From: Spirogloea muscicola
Lineage: Eukaryota > Streptophyta > Zygnematophyceae > Spirogloeales > Spirogloeaceae
Length of the DNA: 34,645 nt
NCBI GenBank assembly: GCA_009602725.1
Contig: WELB01000104.1
Coordinates: 459,803 to 494,447, forward strand
Direction of reading: 5' to 3'
Each line of letters starts with the position of its first letter. Position 1 is the stretch's first letter. A model generated the notes under the pieces. That model worked only from the letters and a program-made list of their open reading frames with translations. It did not search any database and was not told the DNA's origin. Position numbers and translations under genes: made by a program. Shown here in pieces: positions 1 through 8,900 of this stretch.

Positions 1-1904
1 GGCGGCGGGGCCGCCGCCGCCGCTGCCGCTGCGGCCGCCGCAGCCGCAGTCATCCAACGCTTGGCGCCCCGCGCCGCCTCTCGTGCCGCGGGAGGCCCTC
101 CGCGGCGAGCTCCCCGCCGCCTCTTTCCCGGACTACGACTTCGGCCTCCCGGCCGCGCTGCTCCTCCCCGGCTCCGACGGTGCCCACCTAGGCACATGGC
201 GGGCGCCCAAGCAGGAGCCCGCGTCCCCCGGCTCGCTGGCAGGGAACCTCGCCAGCAGCTTCTCCGCGGAGGCTGGGCGACTGCCGTCGAGGCCCTTCAG
301 GCCCACGCCGCTGACGGCCACGGCCAGCAGGCCGACGGCGGCGCACAGCGCCCCGGCGGCCGCGCGTGACTTTCTGCCGCGCGGGGAGGGCACAGCTGGT
401 GGCCAGACCCAGTGGGACGATGGCCTCAGCTGCCGCCGCGCCAATTCTGCACCGGATGCCGCCGCCACTTTAGTAGGGATTGGCGGCAGCGCCGACCCGG
501 AGCTGAGCTCCTGCTGCGCCACTGCGGTAGGGCATGACATGCTGAAGCTGCGCGGCGGCAAGGCGGCCAAGGGCACGGCAGCAGTGGAGGCCGGGGTAGG
601 CAGCTCGTGTGCAACCGGTTTGGCGTACCGAGACCAGCTCCCAGCGCTGCATCTCGTGCCGGAAGCTGAGGTGCCGGCAGGGTCCACTGCTCCCGCCTCT
701 GCTGGAGCGCCAGGTGGAAGCGGCATCAGCAGCAGGAGCCCGAGCGCGCCCAGCACACCGAGCAGCTGCCGTAGCCGCAGTGGCGACTACTCCACTGGCC
801 CTACGGAGCGGCTCGCTGAGATGACGCTTGAGGACCTCTCTCAGTACTTCCATATGCCTATCACGTGAGCAAAGCGAGCCCCTTTCTCCTGCAGCTACCG
901 CCTGAGGGCATGCTAGGCGGTTGGCACCTTGACCTAGGCATTTGAGCCAAAGTTGGCTACGATGGCCACTTGTGGAGTTGTTCTTGCCGAGCAACTTAGC
1001 AGTCGGGGCAGGTGGAGAAGCATCTCCGCTCACCATCTCAGTTCTTTGCCTTTCTCTTGACCCCTCTCTTGACTGCTAGGCCAGCATATGTCTTTTGGCT
1101 GCTTGTTGAACAGCTGTTCTAACAGTGATGTGGCAACTTGGTGATGATCCAGCGAAGCGTCAAAGCACCTGAAGGTTGGACTGACAGTGCTCAAGAAGCG
1201 GTGTCGTGAATTCGGCATCTCGCGCTGGCCCCATCGCCAGATGAAAAGTCTTGACACCCTCATTTCCAATATCCAGGTTCACAACGCACCTCGATCTTTC
1301 CACGTGGCTTGTGTGCCCTACTACAGCTGGCGCCACCACTCCTATGCAGCTTCGCCAAGTTTGCAAAGCTTGCCAGCAATATGTCATAGACAGTGGCCTA
1401 GGTCTGAGTTGGGTTGGCATAGCTCCTTTGCTTCGTTCCAGCGCTTTCAACTGATGCAGCCCGCGTTTATGTGCTACCAGGAATTGGCCAAAGATTCAAA
1501 GACTGCTGGTACAGCCCCCACCTCAGGTTAGTGCTCATGTTAGATCCTTGGAAGTTGTCAGATCCTTGGAAAGCTGAATCGTGCTCGGCATTGACGGTGA
1601 GAAGGACCACGCTAACACTCTGCTGCTCGTTCTTGCCACAGTCCTGAATGTGCCAGTGCTGCGGGCTGTGCGGGAGCTGGAGCAAACCAAGCGGCGCATG
1701 GAGGAGGAACCTGGCGTTGAGCTCGCTCAGCGTATCAAGCGCCTGCGGCAGGCCTGCTACAAGGCCTCTCATCTGAAGCGGCGCAAGCTCCCTCCGGCAT
1801 CTCCCGACAGTGAGGCGGCTGCCAATGCCGCGACCACTTCGAGGCAGCAAGGGGAGTCTTCCTCGTCGATGGAGCAGCAAGAGGACGCCACTCACGATGA
1901 ATAA
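1..1904 (+). CDS. RWP-RK domain transcription factor (5'-partial)
   Basis: This is the 3' part of a plant/algal RWP-RK (NIN/RKD-like) nuclear DNA-binding regulator, a family known for nitrogen-response and gamete-specification control. The first exon is open from base 2 to 864 and encodes a Pro/Ala/Ser-rich region ending in the start of the domain (LEDLSQYFHMPIT). Exon 2 (1153-1276) carries EASKHLKVGLTVLKKRCREF and then SRWPHRQMKSLDTLISNIQ. Exon 3 (about 1642-1904) encodes a charged, probably coiled-coil tail with LRAVRELEQTKRRM and ends at TAA 1902-1904. The intron 865-1152 splices in frame (T codon split ac/c). The second intron (about 1277-1641) has good GT and CAG borders and a CTAAC branch-like site, but canonical joining is out of frame by one base. 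The signature reads RWPHRQ, not RWPxRK. No start codon is visible, so the N-terminus lies outside the window. The family call is firm; the target genes are unknown. Confidence 0.88.
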
Positions 1905-2260
1905 TTAGTGCGCTGCATAGTCTGAAAAGCTGCAGCATGCTTGCTGCTCTGTGAATAGTCATCCATCCATAGCCGTCGCTCTCCATGTTGGCGCCACAGG
2001 GGCCGCAACCCCTTCATGCATTTAGTAGAGACCGATGTCCTTTGGTCGTAGGCCAAGTCCTGGGCTGTCCATGCTGGCGAACCAGCGGGCCAAGATCTTT
2101 GCCAGGCTTGGTGACGAACGCCCGCAAAGATAGTTTTGCAGTGGCGGTTGATGTGTGAGGGCTCCACAACCTGCTCAGCTTGACTCTACCAGTCCAAGCA
2201 GCGTGCGGCAGTTCTTGACCTCGCTTGTGCTGGGAGCCCTCATGAAGTCACCTCTTACTG
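1905..2260 (+). other. 3' flank of the RWP-RK gene, no gene seen
   Basis: This stretch follows the RWP-RK stop codon. It has no long open frame with credible content, and I saw no TGTAA signal. It is probably 3' UTR followed by a short spacer before the repeat block. Confidence 0.4.
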
Positions 2261-2682
2261 AGCCTCAAGGACTCAAACTTAGGGACTCGAACTCCATAAT
2301 CCCCAATTCATTCATACACAATATGCACCCTCTTCGTTTTTTGGCCATATATGTGGAGTACAATGACACCGCTCCTTGTGTGGATCCACGAGGCCATGCC
2401 CATACCACAGCAAGAGACCGTCGGCCCCGGGGCATGACACGATCCTCGAGGCAAGCAGCAAGGGTAGGGGCCCGGAAGGTGACGGAGCCAGGTGTTGGCG
2501 GAGCATGCCCCGTCAGGCCGCGGCAGGAAGACGCCGGATTGGGGTGGGCCGGGGACCGCCATGGGCTGGCGTGGGTGGTGGTGGGCTGGGTACGGCTGCG
2601 CCGTCGGCTAGCGACGTCGCGTTGGTGCGCGCGCCGGGCGGGGCGGTGGGCGCACGCAGCCGGCGCCTTTATCAGAGAAGAA

Positions 2683-2995
2683 AGTGCTCGCCCATTGAGA
2701 ATAGGGGCTGGAACAACCAGCCCGAAAAAGAATGAACAGAGTACGAGAAGGGGGCCAGGGGAAGCGCTAAGTAACAGAAACAAAGCTGCTACGAGACACT
2801 CAGTAACCCCTGCTAAGCAGCCGCAGATCAGAGATGCTGGGCTCCTGGAAGTGGGTCCCCTGGCCAGAGCCAGAGGCAGCAGCGAGGGCTCTGCCGGCAC
2901 GAAGGTGCAGCGCCCGGGCCATGGACCTCTGCAGCGAGACGGCCAGGCGCATTCGATACACTTGCGCCAGCGACCCGGCTGCAGGGAAGTCAACC
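2683..2995 (-). repeat. Repeat copy A (pair of 23858-24205)
   Basis: On the minus strand a stretch of about 120 bases (about 2810-2930) matches 23865-23985 closely by eye. Both copies translate to a peptide containing MARALHLRAG and ending SDLRLLSRGY followed by a stop. On the minus strand it continues into the module TTCTCGTACTCTGTTCATTC, the GGGCTGG...CCAGCCCC hairpin and CAATGGGCGAGCACTTTC. In the other copy the same module is doubled into a fold-back. The preserved reading frame may reflect recent duplication or a captured exon rather than function. Confidence 0.65.
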
Positions 2996-3257
2996 GGCTC
3001 CCCATGGAAGCGCCGGGCGATGGTGTGGCCATTATCTCCCCCCTGGCGCCGGCGCCTGCTCCGCCGAGTGTGGCCATGCTGCCGTACGGACGCCTTCTCC
3101 CCGACTTCTCTGGACCTGCGGCTTTCCGTTTCCTGCGGCGTTCCAAGGTGCATGCCTTACTCCTTCGTGCTTTTGAGAGTCCCCTTGCTGCCGTCTTAGC
3201 CCTTGATACCTTGCTTTCTGCACCATCCGGCTTCTCAGACGCACTCCGGCTCCTTCA

Positions 3258-3390
3258 GACCTTGTCCATTCCTTTGGGCTGGCCTTTCCCAGCCACCAGT
3301 CAATCTGGCCGCGCTTTCTTCTTCTGACCTTGTCCATTCTGGGCTGGCCTCTCCCAGCCACCAGTCAATCTGGCCGCGCTTTCTCTTTTG
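3258..3390. repeat. Tandem direct repeat, 2 copies of 68 bp
   Basis: Two adjacent copies start at 3258 and 3326, each beginning GACCTTGTCCATTC. Each continues through a GGGCTGGCC...CCCAGCC hairpin and CACCAGTCAATCTGGCCGCG. They differ by a few bases; the first has CCTTT where the second is shortened. The same unit occurs at 22940-23052, where it is interlaced with its own inverted copy. Confidence 0.8.
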
Positions 3391-3486
3391 GCTCCTCAGC
3401 TCAGCTTAGAGCTTGTCAGGTATGTCATGTGCTCACTCGTGGGTACCCAGTGACCCCCTTAGAAAGCTTGGCCCCCTCCTCGTACT

Positions 3487-3830
3487 TTGTTCATTCTTTT
3501 TTGGGCTGGCTTTTCCAGCCCCTGTCCTCAATGGCGAGCACTTTCTCTTGGAAAGCTTATTAACCCCCTTACAAATTTTGTAAGGCTCGTATTGGCCTCC
3601 CTTTTCATTTCATGCGCACCAAGGGCCTTTCGCTGCCCTCGTGCTGGTCGTGCCCGGGCTGCCGCCTCAGGCTGTAGGCCAGGCGACTCCCTTCCTCCTG
3701 CTAAATCTTAGAGAAAGGCTCGCCCATACGGAGAAGGGCTCGCCCATTGAGGATAGGGGCTGGGAAAAGCCAGCCCAAAAATGAATGACCAAAGTACGAG
3801 AAGGGGCCTGGGGAAGCACTAAAAGGTAGT
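3487..3830. repeat. Inverted pair of hairpin modules
   Basis: The module at about 3487-3562 (hairpin, then CCTCAATGGCGAGCACTTTC) reads in the opposite orientation to the module at about 3713-3820 (GGGCTCGCCCATTGAGGATA, then the hairpin, then AATGACCAAAGTACGAGAAG). Together they form a loose inverted repeat with a spacer of about 150 bases. The spacer holds a reversed GCGCATGAAATGAAA motif (about 3603-3618). Confidence 0.6.
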
Positions 3831-5889
3831 AAGCAGCTAAGGGTTTGCTTTTCGTCAGGGAAATAGTTTTCAGGCAGCTAGTCTGTCGGATTTGAGGCTC
3901 CTCACTCGTAGCTACTGCGTGGTCCATCCTCCCCCCGTTCTGGCATACCATCTTCAGTCCCCTCCGTTATTGTGGCCCCTTCAACCCTTTGTCAATTCTT
4001 TCGGGGCTGGCTTTTCACAGCCCTTGCCGCCATTGGGAGAGCCACTTCGTTTCTCAAGCAGCTACGAAGCACTCAGTAACCCCTGCTAATCAGCCTTAGG
4101 TCAGAGAAACTTGGCTCCTAGAAGCGGGTCCCCTGGCCAGAACCAGAGGCAGCAAATCCCCTGACTTGCGGCTGCTCACTGGGTTACTCAGCAAGCACCC
4201 TCAGCGTTCTTTGAGCTGTCTTTTCGGCCCCTTCGGCACCTTGATTTAGGACCTTTTTCTGCTCTTCTGTGGGCTGACTTTATGAAGTCCTCGCCCCCTT
4301 TTTTGAGAGCTACTACTTCTTCGTACCTTGGCTTTCTGAACAGTCTTTTGGCTCCGCTTGGCCTCGCTTCCAGGGCAAGTGCACCCCCTTCTCTCTTCGC
4401 CCTGTTACATTCTTAGCCTACGGCTTCGCTTCATGTAGCACCATTCTTTACACTACTGGTGTACCCAAAAAGTGTACTCTTTCGGCTTGGTCTCCTTCCA
4501 ATTGGCACCCTTGGAAGAGCTGCTTTCCTTCCTGCCTCCTTCGGACCCTTTCCACTCTTTTTTGGGGCTGGACTTCTCACAGCCATCGCCCCTTCTGAGA
4601 AATGCCTTCCAGCCTTTTTTCTTGGTGGTCGCGGGAGACGGTCGCCAACGGCCTGTTGAGACGATGAAAGTGCCGGCGAGTATCTCTACCCTCCCCATGG
4701 CAAGTGGCGGAGTCGCCCCGCCAGCTTCAGGCAGAAAGAAAGAGCTCTTTCGTCTTCCTTCTTTCGATGAAAGCAATGGCTGTGAGGCCAGCACATACAG
4801 TAGTCTGTTCAAAGTGGGGCGATGGCTGTGAAAAGTCAGCCCAGAAAGCATGGACAAGGAATGTACGAAGGAATGTACAAGGTTCGACAGGAAGAAATAG
4901 CTCTTTCAACTGAAGGCAATGGCTGTGAGAAGAAGGACGCTTCCAGTAGAGGGCGATGGCTGCTGTTGGCCAGCCCAGAAACGATTGAGCAAAGCTCGGA
5001 GGGGCCAGAGAAGTGCTAAGCACACAAGCGAGGTCAGCCCAAAGTGTACAAGCGAAAGTGCTCGCCTACAGAGGGTACCAGGTCTGAAAGAAACAGCTCT
5101 TCAAAAGCAAGGCAACGGCTGTGAGAAGTAACCCGGCTGTGAGAGGGCAGCCCAAAGAATTCTACAATGAGAAAGACTCCTCCAAGAGAGGGGTGTGGCT
5201 GTGATTGGCCAACCCGGGAAATGAATGAACGAAGTAAGAAAGGGGCCAGAAAAGCGCTGGAGCACACAGCGACTCAAGTGGCCACTGGGTGGCTCAATAT
5301 TCCCTAGTGAGCAGCCGCGGGAATGTACAAGAGAAAGTGATCTACCATAAAAGATAGGGCGTTGCCAGCCCCTCTTCTTTCTTCTCTAAGGGCGAGCCCT
5401 TCTCTCCCATAGAAGATAGGGGCTGGGAAAGGCAAGCCCAATAGAATGGACAAGGTTCAAAGAGCCAAAGGTTGCCGAAAAGAATAACCACACAGCTAGA
5501 CACTACACGACCGCAGAGAGACCGCAGAGAAAGATTCTTCCAGTGGAGGGCGAATGCTGTGATTTACAAGGTCTAGAAAGGAAGTGCTTCCCCAAAAGAG
5601 AGAAGGCGCGCGGTGCGCATGAAATGAAAGCGAGGCCAATTCAAGCCGACACATTGTTCAGGCAGAAAATGCAGAAAATGCAAAGAATGCAGCGCAAAGA
5701 ATGTGGCTACAAGAGAAGGTAGGGGCTGGGAAAGGCCAGCCAAAATAGAATGGACGAGGTCCAAACAGGCAAAAGGCGCCTAAATCACACAGCATATGCA
5801 CTGAAAACGGCCGCCGTCAGTGGGCGCAGCCCCAGTCACAGCGGCGGCCGTCAAGCGGGCGAGCCTGCGAGCCCCGCCTGCGAGCCTCC

Positions 5890-5960
5890 TGCAGCGGCCG
5901 TGCTGCGGCCATGGCGGCGGCGGCCGTCGTCGTCCCACCGCCGCCGCCGCCGCCGTCGCT
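5890..5960 (+). repeat. GCC/GCG trinucleotide-rich start region of the LarA-like gene
   Basis: Runs of GGC and CCG flank the ATG at 5911 and encode Ala, Val and Pro runs. The same composition occurs at the first exons of the other genes in the window. It makes the exact first-exon frame sensitive to assembly error. Confidence 0.7.
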
Positions 5961-8900
5961 GATCGGCGCGCGGACCGCGCGATGGCGCCGTCGGCACTTG
6001 GCTGGCAGGGCCGTGGTGGTGGCGCCGTCGCTCCGGGCCAGGTGAGCTCGAGGCCGTGGGCTGAGCTTCTGTGGGTGTGCTCAGGACGCCGTTTAACGGC
6101 AGCTCTGCTGGCCTAGCCTTCCAATGGAGGGCTGTCGTTGCGATTAGGACCCCCATCCTCCTGCTCACAGTAACTCCTACTGTCCTGGAGCTGACCGTTC
6201 AGCTGGTCGGACTGGACCGCCGATTATGCTTCTTGGCTGAGACCGACGAAACTCACCTCGAGTAGGCGCATGAGAGCAAATCTGCAGCGGCTGTTCAGCG
6301 GGTGGCGTAGCAACCACATATGCAGCACCAATACTACTGAACTGCACATTGGGCAGCTGACTCCTGTTGAGGCACCCCTGGCTATGGTCCACCCCTCTTT
6401 ACTAATTAAGCAGAGTCCAGCTTTTGAGCGGAAGACGCGACTAGCAGCTTCGTGTTGATGGTCGAGGCAATGACTGCTCGTGGCCAAAGTCAAAGCACAA
6501 TCGTCGTCTGAGAGCGAATTCCTTAAAATCGTCACCATTCCTTGGCGGAGCACACTGGAAACCCGTTCTTGAACATTGGCTCAGCAGATCATCATCAAGT
6601 GGCAATCGTCTTCGTGCAGGCCATGTCATGTCCATCGCGCCTCTCGCATGCAAGTCGAGGCTCCTGCCGATCCCAGGGACTGGCAGGGCTCCAAGGACAC
6701 TCACAAGACGCCCCCAAGAATTTTCTACTCGAAGAAGGTATAGCTCGTGAAGCACACCTCCCAGCTGTCAAAAGCACGAGCAATGCTGGCTAAGTGAGCT
6801 TGTTAGCCAGGCTAGGACTCCCCTCGAGCACTTGGGACTCATACTATGATCGCCACGGAGCCTTGCACGGTCATTCATTACTGAATATACACAAATACAT
6901 ATGCAGGGTGAGAAGTTCCTCTTCCAAATGGGAGAGACAATGGGAATACACGAGCTTCCAGAAGGAACGCGAATCGTGTACCCTGGCGTCCGCAAGGACG
7001 GCGTCACAGATCCTGATAAGGTCAGCGTCAGTTGCTGCTCAAGAAGCTCCGAGTGCTGCCTGCGCACCGCAAATAAAAGCTCATGCTGAAAATCATGGCC
7101 TGAAATAATAGTAGATCATCTGAAGAGCAGAGCCACCTTGCTGCATCTTTCAGATGAGGGCAATGGTGCGAGAGGCCCTGGATAATCCCGTTGGAAGTGA
7201 TCCCCTGCGCTTGAAGTTACAAGCAATCAAGGCAGGCAAGGCCAACCCCAAGGTCATAAGCGGCTGCCATACGATCCTCATAAGCTTCTAGCCTTATTCC
7301 TGCCTCCATGCAAGGGAGGTGCTCTCTCACAAGAGTGACAACACTTCCAAGGACATCATGGGGTATACATATTTCTTATCTCCTAGAGCATGTCACATGC
7401 GAAAAGCATTTGTTCCTTCCAGATATAGAGATCACATGCAGGACCTATCTGATTACATTGTGTTAGATAAGTTCCTAGTATAGCATATCCCTACAGTTTA
7501 AAACCAGGTTTCCGAGTAGTATATGACTGGCTTAAAGAAGGAACTGGGTTCCATGCCCGGCACGCTTTAAAGAAGAAGCTCCTTTGGCAAGTTAAGTTGA
7601 AAGACAGGCCGTCAGTGATTTGCAGGTGCTAATGGCGTTTGACGATGTTAGCATCCCCCTGCCGCCTATGAGGAGACCAGACATCAGGCAGCTGACACTA
7701 GAGCGAGCAGAGGAAATTTGTGTGGAGGAGGGGATCACAGACATCACCTTTGTTTGTTCCATTGCCCTTCATCGCTACATACGACCTGACGAGTTCCTCC
7801 ACATTTGTGGACCAAAGCTTTTCAAGAAGTATCATCCTCATAAGTGAGCATGCTGCACGCCCTGTTTAGAGTTCTGGTTCGAGTAGCTGTGCCTGAGGTG
7901 TGCATCATAGGCACCAGAAGGTTGCAGTGCTTATGTACCCCTTGACCCCTTGCCAAGCCATATCTTAGCAATCACTCTTCATCATCTGCTGCCAATATGC
8001 AATGCATCATGTTATTTCAATATGTGCATGGTCCTGCCAATATGCAATGCATCATGTTATTTCAATATGTGCGTGGTCTTGCTACTATTTCTGAGAAGCT
8101 CTTCACTTACCAACACTAGCTCAACTCCAGGATGCGTAATTACAATGCTGTGGACGAATATGATAGCACACAGCTGGGCTTCACTCGACATGGAGAGGAG
8201 GTCAAAGTGAGATTCTGAGTCGATCTTGCTCTTTGGTAGGCGATCTTGCTCTTCAGTAGTCCACAACCTGAGCCAGTAATAACCCATCATGCTTCCTGCA
8301 GGCTCTGAATAACATCTTGTGAACAGGTCTGCAGTGCTTTTGCAGAAGCTGACCTGCTCATCTATGCAAACGTCAATTACGTGTCCATGGATGGCGGGTA
8401 CAAGTCCTATGCTACTGGACTGGTAGGTCAAATCTCCTGTTGTATATGCTTTGCGTCTGCGTAGTAGTATTACTTCTGCCTCTTGCTTGCACATGGAAGC
8501 TGTCAGGAACAACAAAGCGTGCTACCAGGACACTTTGTGGCTTGGCTTTTGACAGCTCCGCTTGACACAAGCGCTGTGCATTGAGTGTGAGTTGCACCTC
8601 ACCTTGACTGTACTTGCTTCCTGGTGACAGGTGCACTTCAAGTCTCTGCAGCACAATCATGACTCGAAGACCCTCCGTGCCACCAGGTCTCTCTATGATC
8701 CTCCCAACAGTGCCATGCACAAGTCTTTCTACAGAATTGGGCGAATGATGCAGAAACACACCGATGTCTTTCACGTTGAGACTGTCCTGGATGAGCAGGT
8801 ACCTCTCAATATCGAAGCGTGCTACATTTCTCTTAATGTGCTGTACACTAGGAAGTCTTGCATGTTCTATCATGACTGTCGCTGTTAAAAACACCAGAGA

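Larger units (their letters stand above)
2260..5770. repeat. Mosaic block of fold-back repeat modules (block 1)
   Basis: This block is made of short diverged modules in both orientations, and the same modules recur in 22190-26960. Most carry a small internal hairpin of the form GGGCTGG-(6 to 8 nt)-CCAGCCC, followed by an A-rich GAATG-ACA-AGT string. Other recurring pieces are CTCGCCCATTGAG next to AGGGGCTGG (2690 and 3729 forward, 3535 reversed), CTTCCAGNGGAGGGCG next to TGGCTGTGA (4940, 5530), CTCAGTAACCCCTGCTAAGC (2800, 4073) and GCGCATGAAATGAAA (5616 forward, 3603 reversed). Open frames crossing the block do not respect module boundaries and have no recognisable domain. It could be a pile of nested non-autonomous fold-back/MITE-like elements or a decayed satellite. 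No transposase was recognised. Confidence 0.75.

Noticed and set aside
2268-2340. tRNA-like B-box (GTTCGAGTCC on the minus strand)
   Set aside because: The T-stem is imperfect and there is no matching acceptor stem or D-arm about 70 bases away. No tRNA gene or clear SINE can be supported.
2155-3327. 390-residue plus-strand open frame
   Set aside because: It crosses several repeat modules and a tandem repeat, has no domain, and the minus strand is equally open. It is chance openness in GC-rich repeats.
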